DNA of 35,379 bases from Aureispira sp. (GCA_024222455.1 JAAEPD010000078.1:1-35379), one strand, 5' to 3'. Counted from the first letter of the stretch, positions 26,632 to 35,298 are shown. Notes: generated by a model from the sequence alone, not told the origin. Made by a program: numbers and translations.

Positions 26632-27174
26632 CTATTCTTTGACTAATTTTCGTAGCTCTCTCAAACCTATTCTAATTCTAGTTTTGATAGTTCCTAATGG
26701 AAGCTCTAACTCTTTAGCCATTTCACTTTGCGTAAACCCTTTAAAATAAGCCATTTCTACAACTTGCCTGTATTCAAAAGGCAGCTTATCTACCATTTCT
26801 TTTATGCCAATTGTATCTGGGTTAAATTGTGTTTTTTGAGGCAGTGCAATTTGACCCTCTATATCTAAATTATTTTTTTGTTGTTGATATTTTGCAGATC
26901 GGATGGTATCAATTGCCTTGTTGCGTGCTATTCGTAGCATCCAAGAAACAAATCGCCCTCTATTAGGGGAATAGGTATTGATATTATGCCAAATCTTCAT
27001 CATTGTATCTTGTAGTACGTCTTCAGCTATAGGTTTGGATTTTACGATCCTTAAAATTATACCATAAATTATGGCTGAATAGCGATCATACAACAGGCCC
27101 ATTGCGCTAGATTGGTGCATCTGGAGCGCATGAATTAACTCTTCTTCTGTAGGATTGAAAGGAGTTGGGACCAA
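26632..27174 (-). CDS. ECF-type RNA polymerase sigma factor (SigK/RpoE-like)
   Basis: A 180-residue sigma-70 family protein with region 2 (YDRYSAIIYGIILRI, then AEDVLQDTMMKIWHN and RFVSWMLRIARNKAID) and region 4 (LPFEYRQVVEMAYFKGFTQ, then LPLGTIKTRIRIGLREL). The combination with a downstream RskA-type protein matches the SigK/RskA arrangement, in which the sigma is released by regulated proteolysis of the anti-sigma. The start is not ATG: TTG at 27174, or ATT one codon upstream, directly after an in-frame TAA. The next ATG would cut into region 2. An inverted repeat lies 35 bases upstream. Confidence 0.93.
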   Translation of the reverse strand: MVPTPFNPTEEELIHALQMHQSSAMGLLYDRYSAIIYGIILRIVKSKPIAEDVLQDTMMKIWHNINTYSPNRGRFVSWMLRIARNKAIDTIRSAKYQQQKNNLDIEGQIALPQKTQFNPDTIGIKEMVDKLPFEYRQVVEMAYFKGFTQSEMAKELELPLGTIKTRIRIGLRELRKLVKE

Positions 27175-27208
27175 AATGAATTAATTGAGGGTTAATTGGA
27201 TACTTTAC

Positions 27209-27227
27209 ATTAGATTAGCAATCTAAT
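27209..27227. promoter_or_regulatory. 8-bp inverted repeat upstream of the ECF sigma gene
   Basis: ATTAGATT (27209-27216) and AATCTAAT (27220-27227) are exact inverse complements around a three-base centre, 35 bases before the sigma start. It could be an operator or a leader hairpin. No clear promoter box was found beside it. Confidence 0.35.
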
Positions 27228-27348
27228 AAGAAAGCATACACTCTAAAAAATGAATTTGGGTAAAAGATAGGAAATATTTTGTGGCTACTAAAAATTAATA
27301 GTTTGTTGTTTTGTCATTTTTACTCAAAACCTATTCTTGAAAAGAGAG

Positions 27349-29103
27349 TTAGCGGATTAATAAAACGGTTCCTCGTTTTTCTAATGGTTCTCCATTCGGT
27401 TGCGTAAATTTTATGACATAGACATATACTCCCTGTGGCAGGGCTTGACCATTGTTGGTGCCATCCCAAGAATCATTGAAGGTTTCTGTTTCGTACTGCA
27501 CAGCACCATAACGATCAAAAATGGTCATTTGGTAGTCGCTAATACTTCTACTAAAGGCTACTACTGGTCGGAATCGATTGTTTTTGCCAGAAGGTACAAA
27601 AGCATTGGGCACCCGAATCAGGCTACTTTGCGTGATACAGACCTTATTGGAGAGACTTTCTATAGAAGGTTTTTGTCCATTAGGAAAGTCTAATGTTGCT
27701 TGAGCAATCACATAATAGCAGTTGTTTGCTTCCGCTTGATTGCGAATATTCAATTCATCAGTATATTCTAATTCTGAGCTATCAAGGGTAGCTATTAAGG
27801 CAGCTTGGCCATCTATTATTTTATAGACTTGATAAGCATCTACAGTGCCATATCCAATATCAAAAGCATTCCAAGAAATAGTATTCACAAACTCTTCCTT
27901 AGCTTCCCCTTCTAGTAAAATAGTACTCGCATGATTGCTAACCACTACACTATCGCAGGCATCTGTGGCTTCCATTTTATAAATATACTTTTGTTGCGAG
28001 GGGATTACATCAGAATCTCTAAAACCGTTGGTCGTAGAAACAATAGTGGAGATATTGAGTCGAGTAGCAAGGTTTCCTATGTTAGACCCTCGTTTGAGTT
28101 CAGCTCCCGAAAAATCAACATCCGTATCCCATGTCCAAAAAATATCGACTTTATCTTCTTCTGCAACAGTTATCCCTGATATATACAAATAGTCCATAGG
28201 TCTATTGACCTCTGTTCTAACATAAATAGTGTTGGTTTTGGCACTATTGACTTTGTTCTTTTCCATTGCAAGCAAATAGATCTCTAGAATATCATCATCT
28301 TGCAGGTTGGTATAAGCAAAACTAGTTTGGTTGCTAGCAATAGTATCTACAGGAACAGGTGTTTGACCATTTCGACCAACCCAAAGTACATAACTAGATA
28401 GACCCTCTCGCCAGTTTTCGTAGCTGTTCCAAGACAGGTTGAGTGTTTGGGCACATTTATCTACACTACCAGCCAATACAATAGAGGTGTGTGGGCCTGT
28501 TGTCCCATCTTGTTTTCCTTCTCCCAAAAGACTTTTGCTACACGGACTTACTGCAACTATGGCATAACGCACCAATAGGTCACTTGCTGTACTGTCTTTG
28601 AATGAATTACCATAAACAATGCTTCCTGAAGATGGATAAGGAAAATAATTTCCAGAGCCATAAGGATTCTCTTTATACACTTGGTAGCCAATTACCTCTG
28701 GTGATGGACTGCTATCCCAAGATAAAACAGGTTTGCCGCCAACTATACTCACACTCTTAAGATCAGGAGTAACAGGGCGTTGGTTGTCTACAGCTATAGA
28801 TAATTGGGAGACAGTATTGCCACAAAGCAATCCAATTTGATAGGTCCATAAGACTTCTGATGGATTATTGTGGACAAAGTTTAGTTGATTAGTGGTGTCT
28901 AGTACTATGAAATTGCTGCTAGAGCTGTGTTTCCCATAAATAACATAACCTCCAAAACTGCTACAACTACTGCCTGACCATGTAATAGAATCTTGACCTA
29001 GTCCAACCAATGTACGAGCGCAAAGGTCTGTGACTTGAGCTTGGCTTTTATAACCCAATAGGGCTAAAAAGAGAAGGGAAATAATTATTTTTTGAATATG
29101 CAT
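27349..29103 (-). CDS. Secreted fibronectin-type-III-like protein with T9SS type B (CHU_C) sorting domain
   Basis: A 584-residue exported protein. The signal peptide (MHIQKIIISLLFL..., ending SQAQ) supports the ATG at 29103, 13 bases after the stop of the M16-like gene; a longer start at 29169 would lie inside that gene. The body is a series of Ig/fibronectin-III-like beta domains (repeated patterns such as LSWDSSPSPEVIGYQVYKE, LNLSWNSYENW and NTISWNAFDIGYG). The last 90 residues (VPNAFVPSGKNNRFRPV, FDRYGAVQYE, NDSWDGTNNGQALPQGVYVY) are the gliding-motility-associated CHU_C domain that directs T9SS export and surface anchoring. Role unknown, probably surface structure or adhesion. Confidence 0.92.
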   Translation of the reverse strand: MHIQKIIISLLFLALLGYKSQAQVTDLCARTLVGLGQDSITWSGSSCSSFGGYVIYGKHSSSSNFIVLDTTNQLNFVHNNPSEVLWTYQIGLLCGNTVSQLSIAVDNQRPVTPDLKSVSIVGGKPVLSWDSSPSPEVIGYQVYKENPYGSGNYFPYPSSGSIVYGNSFKDSTASDLLVRYAIVAVSPCSKSLLGEGKQDGTTGPHTSIVLAGSVDKCAQTLNLSWNSYENWREGLSSYVLWVGRNGQTPVPVDTIASNQTSFAYTNLQDDDILEIYLLAMEKNKVNSAKTNTIYVRTEVNRPMDYLYISGITVAEEDKVDIFWTWDTDVDFSGAELKRGSNIGNLATRLNISTIVSTTNGFRDSDVIPSQQKYIYKMEATDACDSVVVSNHASTILLEGEAKEEFVNTISWNAFDIGYGTVDAYQVYKIIDGQAALIATLDSSELEYTDELNIRNQAEANNCYYVIAQATLDFPNGQKPSIESLSNKVCITQSSLIRVPNAFVPSGKNNRFRPVVAFSRSISDYQMTIFDRYGAVQYETETFNDSWDGTNNGQALPQGVYVYVIKFTQPNGEPLEKRGTVLLIR

Positions 29104-29116
29104 AATCTTTAAAATC

Positions 29117-30391
29117 CTACTCAACAATAACTTCGCAAAGCGAAGAACGATCAAAATATTTTTGTGCAATATCTAGAATCGTTTGGGGTGAAATATTTTG
29201 AACAGTATCTACCATCTTATCAAAAAAGTCATGATCTAGATCACAAGCAATCATGTCTTTGGCTAGGTTTGAAATATTGAAAATGCCATCTATGCCATTC
29301 AATAACATTCCTAACGTATAGTTTTTGACCATTTCTAGTTCTCCAGTAGATATTGCTTCTTGTTGTAAACGTTCTAGCTCTAGATATATTTCAGTGAGAG
29401 CCAAGTCTTTTACATCTGAAGCTACATCTGTGCAAATATAAAAATAGCCACTATGACGCAAGGCCTCCATAGAAGAATATATACCATAGGTATATCCTTT
29501 CTCCTCTCTAAGGTTTTGCATAAGGCGAGCACCAAAATAACCACCTAAAATAGTATTAACTATATAAAAAGCATGATAATCTATATGCCTACGATCAAAC
29601 ATTCGGCAACCTATCCGAATAGAAGCCTGTACATTACCTTTGTTTAGGTTCTGATAGAAGCTTTTTTCTGGTTTAGGAGGAAGAGGTAAGAGATTTGGAG
29701 CAACAATTAACTTGTTGTTAGGAATGTTGCCTAAATGCTGATCAATTATCTTAAGGGTGTTTGGAGATGTTTTTCCAGCCACTATAATTTTGCATTGATT
29801 AGCTGTGTAGCATCTATCAAAATGCTCTTTTAGTAAAGGTATAGATAGATTCCCGTAGCTCTCCATGTTAGAGTTGTAACCATAAGGGTGCTGATCTCCA
29901 AAAAGCTGTTCGGTGAACTGACGATAAGCCACTACATCACCTTTTTGCAACTGTACCTTTAGGGACTGTTGGTTGCGTTTGATAAATTTTTGCAATTCAT
30001 CTTCTGGAAAAGCTGGCTGCGTAAACAATTCCTCTACTATTGGCAACAACTTATCTAAATGTTTGCTCAAACAATACAAACGAATATTGACATCATCAAA
30101 ACCATCATAGATTTTGAGTTTAGCTCCATAAAATTCAAACTTTTCGGCCAGTTCTTTAGCATTTAGTGTTTGGGTGCCTGCCTTGAGCAACTGAGCGGTA
30201 GCTCTAGCGACCAAAGGTGCCTGCTCGTACCAACGTCCAGCATCAAACAAGATATCTAATTTGATAATCTCTTGGCTACCTAAGGCTATTTCGTACAAAG
30301 GTATTCCATTGCTGAGCAGATGTACCTCTGGCTGATGGAGCTTTAAGTTTTTTACGCTTTGTATAACAGGTGCTTTAGAACGATCGATCAT
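29117..30391 (-). CDS. M16 family peptidase-like protein lacking the zinc-binding motif
   Basis: A 424-residue protein with both halves of an M16B (insulinase-type) fold and no signal peptide. Where active members have HxxEH, this one reads VARATAQLLKAGT, so all three zinc/catalytic residues are replaced. The C-terminal-domain motif REEKGYTYGIYS, typical of the non-catalytic subunit, is kept. M16B enzymes often work as an active/inactive pair encoded side by side, but no HxxEH partner is in this window. It is the first gene of a two-gene unit with the T9SS type B protein 13 bases downstream. A TACCTTTG box lies 23 bases before its ATG. Confidence 0.9.
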   Translation of the reverse strand: MIDRSKAPVIQSVKNLKLHQPEVHLLSNGIPLYEIALGSQEIIKLDILFDAGRWYEQAPLVARATAQLLKAGTQTLNAKELAEKFEFYGAKLKIYDGFDDVNIRLYCLSKHLDKLLPIVEELFTQPAFPEDELQKFIKRNQQSLKVQLQKGDVVAYRQFTEQLFGDQHPYGYNSNMESYGNLSIPLLKEHFDRCYTANQCKIIVAGKTSPNTLKIIDQHLGNIPNNKLIVAPNLLPLPPKPEKSFYQNLNKGNVQASIRIGCRMFDRRHIDYHAFYIVNTILGGYFGARLMQNLREEKGYTYGIYSSMEALRHSGYFYICTDVASDVKDLALTEIYLELERLQQEAISTGELEMVKNYTLGMLLNGIDGIFNISNLAKDMIACDLDHDFFDKMVDTVQNISPQTILDIAQKYFDRSSLCEVIVE

Positions 30392-30414
30392 ATGGTGTAT
30401 ATTTTTTCAGTGCG

Positions 30415-30422
30415 CAAAGGTA
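30415..30422 (-). promoter_or_regulatory. TAnnTTTG promoter box of the M16-like gene
   Basis: Minus-strand TACCTTTG is an exact -7 consensus match, 23 bases before the ATG at 30391. It faces away from the promoter of the LRR gene. No upstream TTTG at the expected spacing. Confidence 0.4.
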
Positions 30423-30474
30423 AATAACTTAGCTGATAACTATCGGCTAATAAACGATTATCTATAGCTAGTGG

Positions 30475-30505
30475 TTTGTAAATTGTTTGAAAAGCTATAG
30501 TTTTA
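30475..30505 (+). promoter_or_regulatory. Bacteroidota-type promoter of the LRR gene
   Basis: TTTG (30475-30478), 19 bases, then TAGTTTTA (30498-30505), seven of eight matches to TTTG-N19-TAnnTTTG in the informative positions except the last. It ends 31 bases before the ATG at 30537. Confidence 0.5.
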
Positions 30506-30536
30506 CCCTATTCTATTAATCATTTAAAAAAATAAG

Positions 30537-31908
30537 ATGAAAACAATCCTAACCTTATTGTGTGCAATTTTGCTATGGGGAAGCACCCAAACACAAGCTC
30601 AAACTCGTATGGCCGATTCTTTGGCATTTAGTAATGCTTTATGATTCGACTGGTGGTGCTAGTTGGACTACTCCTTGGAATTTGAACCAGTCTATGGATA
30701 CTTGGAGTGGGATAACTTTGACCAATGGGCGAGTTGAACAGGTAGTTTTAACTAGTAAAAATTTAGTAGGAACAATTCCTGATTTGAATTTACAAGCATG
30801 TATAGTCTTTTCTCTTTATGCTAACTCTGGGGTAACAGGGGGGATCCCAAATTTTAGTAACTTATCAAGTTTAGTAAACTTAGACTTAAGATACTGTAGT
30901 CTCTTAGGAGCTATTCCTAATTTTAGTAATATGCCAAATATAGAAGTCCTAGATTTATATGGCAATAATCTATCAGGGACTATTCCTGATTTTGGAAGTT
31001 GTAATAACTTAATAGCTATTTATATATTTGATAATAATCTATCAGGCTCTATTCCTGATTTTAATCTTCCTAACTTATATGACCTTCAAGTTTATGATAA
31101 TAATTTAAGTGGTTCTATTCCAACTTTTACTAATGCCCCACTGTTACGAAAGCTGTATCTACATAAAAATAATTTAAACGGGAGTATACCCACTTTTACT
31201 AATCTATCAGCATTACAAGAATTATTTGTAATGGAAAATAATTTAAGTGGAATTATTCCAGATTTATCCCAATTACCTAGTTTTGCGCAAATGGGAATAT
31301 CTAAAAATATGTTTTCATTTGATGATTTTCTACCTAATTTTGATTCATTAAATACTAATTTAACATACTTTGGATACTCTCCTCAAGACAGCATAGGAAC
31401 AGCAGCAACTGTCAACCAAGCCATAGGCAGTAACTACACTATAGACTTAGTGGTAGATGACACTGTTACCAGTAATGTATATAAATGGTATAAAGGTGGA
31501 GTATTGCACACAACTATAAACGGAAATAATGAATTAAGCTTTACTAATCTACAGGCAGCAGATGCAGGTATTTATACTTGTGAGGTGACTAATCCTAATA
31601 TACCTAACCTAACTCTAAATAGTCGCCCAATCATGATAAATGTAGGAGCTACAGGAGTAGAAAAGGTGCAAGGAGCAACATTAGTTGTAGCTCCAAATCC
31701 AGTACAAGATATATTGACAGTACAAAGCAATACAACAGAAGTAGCAACAATACAGATTATAAATACAGCAGGTCAAATCTTGAAAGTATGGGAAGGGCAA
31801 GGCCAGTTAGGTTATACCCTAGATATATCTAGTTACCCTGCAGGAATGTATATTGTAGAGTTGACTACTGCACAGCAGAAATTGACTAAAAAGATTATTA
31901 AGCAATAA
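30537..31908 (+). pseudogene. Leucine-rich-repeat/Ig secreted protein with T9SS type A sorting domain, N-terminal frameshift
   Basis: The ATG at 30537 opens a textbook signal peptide (MKTILTLLCAILLWGS, ending TQAQ) but that frame stops at 30642-30644 after 35 codons. The rest of the protein is in the next frame. Dropping one T from the three at 30627-30629 joins them to give ADSLALVMLYDSTGG, which is how such proteins normally read. The body has about eight plant-like LRRs (NNLSGSIPDF type), an Ig-like domain (DAGIYTCEVTNP) and a C-terminal Por_Secre_tail beginning near VVAPNPVQDIL and ending LTKKIIKQ. A GTG-started version from 30562 would lack any signal peptide and so could not be exported. 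Real mutation, phase variation or sequencing error are all possible. Confidence 0.85.
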
Positions 31909-31950
31909 TCAAATAAAGCATACTAGATTCTTAGCATATTTTAATAAATT

Positions 31951-31984
31951 AGCTGTATTCCTAGAGAAGGGGTACAGCTTTTTT
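31951..31984 (+). terminator. Terminator of the LRR gene
   Basis: AGCTGTA (31951-31957) pairs with TACAGCT (31973-31979), followed by T residues to 31984. It lies about 42 bases after the stop and 22 before the next gene. Confidence 0.75.
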
Positions 31985-32006
31985 GTAAACATGCTAAAAC
32001 TAAAAA

Positions 32007-32546
32007 ATGAAAAGGATCTTTGTTTACTTAATAAGCGCAATTGTTTTAAGTTGTTTGGGGAGCTGTCAGTCTATTCCTAAAGGGGCAACTGCTGTTTCTC
32101 CTTTTGATGCAGATAGGTATTTGGGAACTTGGTACGAAATAGCTCGAATTGATTTTACCTTCGAAAAAAACTTGGATAATACTACCGCAAATTATTCTAA
32201 AAGGCCAGATGGAAAAATAGCAGTGCTCAATAAGGGGTTTAATCTAAAGAAAAATAAGTGGACAGATGCTAAGGGCAAAGCAAAATTTAGAGGAGATAAG
32301 AATATAGCAGAGTTGGCAGTTTCTTTTTTCGGGCCTTTCTATGGAGGGTATAATGTCGTTGCTTTAGAGGGAGATTATGAATATGCTTTAGTCACAGGCA
32401 AAAATGTAGATTATTTATGGATTTTAGCTCGGAAACCAACTATACCTAATACTGTAAAAGAACAGTTTTTGGCAAAAGCAAAAACTATAGGATATGACAT
32501 TTCAAGATTAAATTGGATAAGTCATGATAAAAAGAAGAGTAATTAA
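32007..32546 (+). CDS. blc: Bacterial lipocalin (outer-membrane lipoprotein Blc)
   Basis: A 179-residue lipoprotein; the signal peptide ends at LGSC (C20). The lipocalin signature YLGTWYEIAR (38-47) and the later YEYALVTG and LWILARKP blocks are present, and the length matches E. coli Blc (177 aa). It is expected to sit in the outer membrane facing the periplasm and bind lysophospholipids or other amphiphiles, by family knowledge. First gene of a three-gene plus-strand unit with gaps of 34 and 10 bases. Confidence 0.94.
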   Translation: MKRIFVYLISAIVLSCLGSCQSIPKGATAVSPFDADRYLGTWYEIARIDFTFEKNLDNTTANYSKRPDGKIAVLNKGFNLKKNKWTDAKGKAKFRGDKNIAELAVSFFGPFYGGYNVVALEGDYEYALVTGKNVDYLWILARKPTIPNTVKEQFLAKAKTIGYDISRLNWISHDKKKSN

Positions 32547-32580
32547 GTGTCTTTATCAAAATCAATAGCTGTCTTAGATT

Positions 32581-33168
32581 ATGAAATATATATTATGGAG
32601 CTTAGCCTTATTCTGTTTAGTAAGCTGTGGAGACCGCAGTCAACCAAATAGTTCTAACGGAGAGAATAGGGGCAGTTATAGTCTCGATGAAGAAAAAAAC
32701 TGTATAAACCTTCTCTATGCTAATGGTGCAAAAGATAGCCGTTGTGATATAGGCGAGACAGAAGAAGAGGCTAATTTAGAAACATATGATGTATTTAAAT
32801 ATTTTGAGGAACAACAGTATCTTGTTCTACAAGTAGGTTATTATGAAGGTGGTGATTTTCAGCTAATCAATCTTCGTGATGGGAATAGCAAGTGGATTGG
32901 TGCAGCACCTGTACTTTCACCTAAGGGGACTAAAGTTGCTTTAGCACAGACAGACCTTGTGGCAGGATATATTTATAATGGTTTTCGAGTTTATGAATTG
33001 GGAAAAGGCGGTCCAACATTGCTACAAGAAATTACCTTTCCTGAATGGGGCGCTCAAAATGCACAGTGGGTGGATGATGAAACTGTTACTTTTGATATAA
33101 TAGCAATGGATTTTGTTGGAGATGCAGATCTATATAAACTGAGAGATACGACTATTAGATTCAAATAA
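32581..33168 (+). CDS. Lipoprotein of unknown function
   Basis: A 195-residue protein with a lipoprotein signal (MKYILWSLALFCLVSC, cysteine 16) followed by a polar linker. The mature part is beta-rich; segments such as LVLQVGYYEGGDFQLINL and APVLSPKGTKVALAQ resemble blades of WD40/TolB-type propellers, but there are too few for a full propeller. Not assigned to a family. Between lipocalin and pyroglutamyl peptidase genes in one probable operon. Confidence 0.8.
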   Translation: MKYILWSLALFCLVSCGDRSQPNSSNGENRGSYSLDEEKNCINLLYANGAKDSRCDIGETEEEANLETYDVFKYFEEQQYLVLQVGYYEGGDFQLINLRDGNSKWIGAAPVLSPKGTKVALAQTDLVAGYIYNGFRVYELGKGGPTLLQEITFPEWGAQNAQWVDDETVTFDIIAMDFVGDADLYKLRDTTIRFK

Positions 33169-33178
33169 AAAACAAATT

Positions 33179-33790
33179 ATGTTTAAAGTACTATTAACAG
33201 GGTTCAAACCCTTTGCACCATATACCATCAACCCAACAGAACAATTGGTGGAGGCTTTGCAGCCAATGAAAGACATTCATATCGAAAAAGAGATATTCGA
33301 AGTTGATTTTGAATTGGTACATCAAGTCTATCCTCGTATGCTTGAAGATGTGCAGCCAGACTTGATTATAAATCTAGGGTTGAATGGGCAAGCCAACAGC
33401 ATTCAATTGGAGCGTTTTGCTGTCAACTCTGGGTTCGACTATAATGGGAAAAGAACATTTTTTGATATAGATGCCAAGTCGCCAGCAGCTTATCGGAGCA
33501 ATATAGAGCTAGATATGCTCTCTCAAAAACTAAATGATGCTGGAGTACCTGCTATAGTCTCTAATCATGCAGGCAGTTATCTCTGCAATTTTATATACTA
33601 TCATTCCTTGCAGTATGCCGATTTGCATCGCAAAAAAGCGCTGTTTGTACATATCCCATTTACAACAGAACTGGTCTGTGATTTTGCCAAAAACAACCAG
33701 CCAACTTACCCTTCATTACCTCAATCTTATATAGATAAGGCTATTCGATTAATCTTGCATCAAGAGTTTTTAGTGATGCATGTACAATAG
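33179..33790 (+). CDS. pcp: Pyroglutamyl-peptidase I (peptidase family C15)
   Basis: Cytoplasmic cysteine peptidase that removes N-terminal pyroglutamate from peptides. The N-terminal LLTGFKPFAPYTINPT is characteristic, and the catalytic triad is visible: E78 in QLERFAVN, C136 in AGSYLCNFIYYH, H158 in FVHIPF. At 203 residues it is a little shorter than the usual 210-220. It starts ten bases after the lipoprotein gene and ends two bases before the convergent helical-repeat gene, with no terminator between them. Confidence 0.94.
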   Translation: MFKVLLTGFKPFAPYTINPTEQLVEALQPMKDIHIEKEIFEVDFELVHQVYPRMLEDVQPDLIINLGLNGQANSIQLERFAVNSGFDYNGKRTFFDIDAKSPAAYRSNIELDMLSQKLNDAGVPAIVSNHAGSYLCNFIYYHSLQYADLHRKKALFVHIPFTTELVCDFAKNNQPTYPSLPQSYIDKAIRLILHQEFLVMHVQ

Positions 33791-33792
33791 CC

Positions 33793-35148
33793 TTAAAGCT
33801 TTTGGAGTTGTTCTAAAAACCAATCTTTTTCGGTAAGAGGGGTAGTTTGCTCTATAGTTATTTTTAGTTGTTGTTTTTCTTTTTTGTCAAAAGGATTAAC
33901 ATGCAGTAGCTTTTGAGTTAACCGAATGATATTCATGTAAATATCTTTATGGTAGCCAATCAGTTTTTTGCGCATAAGGAAAACTTTAAAACTATTCAGA
34001 AAAGATTCTAACGTACCATACTCACCCAATTCATAATACATTTGTAGCAACATTACCTTAGCATCAATATTCAGAAAAAGATCACTGTACTCTACTTGCT
34101 GAAGTAAAAGCATTGCTTTTTCATAGTTTTTTTGACTGAAAAACAACTTGGAGGTACCATAATGTACATACGTCTCTCGAATATCTGAGCTGAGATATTG
34201 CTGGTATTGCTGTATGAAATGTTTTGTCCAATCTGCTTGATTCAACTTTAGGGCAATTCCAATAATATTTTTAAAAGAAAAGGCACTTAATTGATTATTT
34301 TGTAGTAGCATATCTTGTTTTAAGGCCTGCTGATAGAGTTCAAAAACTTCTGTGAGATAACTCTTTTTTCGATTGTTATAGGCTTTTATACCATAGTTAA
34401 TAGCCAATAAATAAAGGTCCCTAAGCTCTTGTTTGGGGAATGTTTGGGTATGTTTTAGAATTAGCGATTTGAATTGATCGAAAAAACGATCTTCATGGGG
34501 TTGACTAAGTGATTGATAACAATAGTAATAAATCCCAATTGCAGGATATTCTAGATAAGCTTCATTTTTTTGTATAAAATCAATAATTGATGGCAATAAC
34601 CCTGTTTGATAATCTGTCTTATATACAGCTTGGTGAGCTAAGATAGTACAAGCTTGTTTAAGTTTTTCGGCAATATAAACGACATCTAAACTATCTGTAA
34701 CTTCTTGCAGAAAAACAGGTGCATTGCGTTGCTGTTGTTGCAAATGATGTTGTTGGTACTGTTGGTGCTTAAATTGGTAGTTAGTGAACAAAAAATCACT
34801 ATTCTGGATAGCTTGTCGTTGTAATTGGCGATCTATTTTTTTTAGAATTGAATTACTTTTAGTATGCAGTTTCCTTTCCTGACAAGTTTCTAATAACGTG
34901 AATAACTTTCTTGTTCTCTGTTTCTGGAAATGCTCTATAGCCAAAAAATCTTCCAATGTTTTTAGAGCTAAGGTTGCAAGATCATAAGCTTTACGGTTCT
35001 CTAAGCTTTGGTTAGGGTAAACATAATTTAAGATAGTTTCTTTTTCTAGGTGCTTAACGCTTTTTTGAGTAAATTTATTAAGATAGCTAAACAACTTATA
35101 AACATCTTGACGGCTCTGATGATAGGGCGATTGCGCAAATTTGAGCAA
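33793..35148 (-). CDS. Helical-repeat (TPR-like) protein of unknown function
   Basis: At least 451 residues, almost entirely helical, with paired-helix repeats toward the C-terminus (LFFSQKNYEKAMLLLQQVEY, then MYYELGEYGTLESFLNSFK) and a glutamine/histidine-rich stretch near residues 128-142. Soluble, no signal peptide. The coordinates given use a TTG at 35148, but the frame stays open to a TAA at 35217-35215 and the extra residues (PKLINLFYQLSKTERNSLL) look like the family's conserved N-terminus. The true start may be ATT at 35205 or ATA at 35208. Function unknown; a protein-interaction scaffold is an inference. Confidence 0.8.
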   Translation of the reverse strand: MLKFAQSPYHQSRQDVYKLFSYLNKFTQKSVKHLEKETILNYVYPNQSLENRKAYDLATLALKTLEDFLAIEHFQKQRTRKLFTLLETCQERKLHTKSNSILKKIDRQLQRQAIQNSDFLFTNYQFKHQQYQQHHLQQQQRNAPVFLQEVTDSLDVVYIAEKLKQACTILAHQAVYKTDYQTGLLPSIIDFIQKNEAYLEYPAIGIYYYCYQSLSQPHEDRFFDQFKSLILKHTQTFPKQELRDLYLLAINYGIKAYNNRKKSYLTEVFELYQQALKQDMLLQNNQLSAFSFKNIIGIALKLNQADWTKHFIQQYQQYLSSDIRETYVHYGTSKLFFSQKNYEKAMLLLQQVEYSDLFLNIDAKVMLLQMYYELGEYGTLESFLNSFKVFLMRKKLIGYHKDIYMNIIRLTQKLLHVNPFDKKEKQQLKITIEQTTPLTEKDWFLEQLQKL

Positions 35149-35279
35149 ACTGTTGCGCTCAGTTTTAGATAATTGATAAAAAAGGTTAATTAATTTTGGA
35201 GAAATTATGCTTGTTTATTTTGTGCTAAGATTGTATTTATTATTTATAAGTACTGATTCAAAATAAATAATAAGTTATA

Positions 35280-35298
35280 TTTGCTTTCCAAAAGCAAA
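35280..35298. repeat. Hairpin just upstream of the transposase-like start
   Basis: TTTGCTTT (35280-35287) and AAAGCAAA (35291-35298) form an exact 8-bp stem with a three-base loop, four bases before the ATG at 35303. It would cover the ribosome-binding region in RNA. Confidence 0.5.

Noticed and set aside
25973-26671. Upstream extension of the anti-sigma frame as a hidden anti-sigma domain
   Set aside because: The frame is open for about 47 codons before the ATG but has no ATG, GTG or TTG, and its translation shows no anti-sigma or zinc-binding motif.
35237-35273. 10-base AT-only inverted repeat as a possible IS terminal repeat
   Set aside because: It is made only of A and T in a very AT-rich spacer, so chance pairing is likely, and no matching far end is visible.
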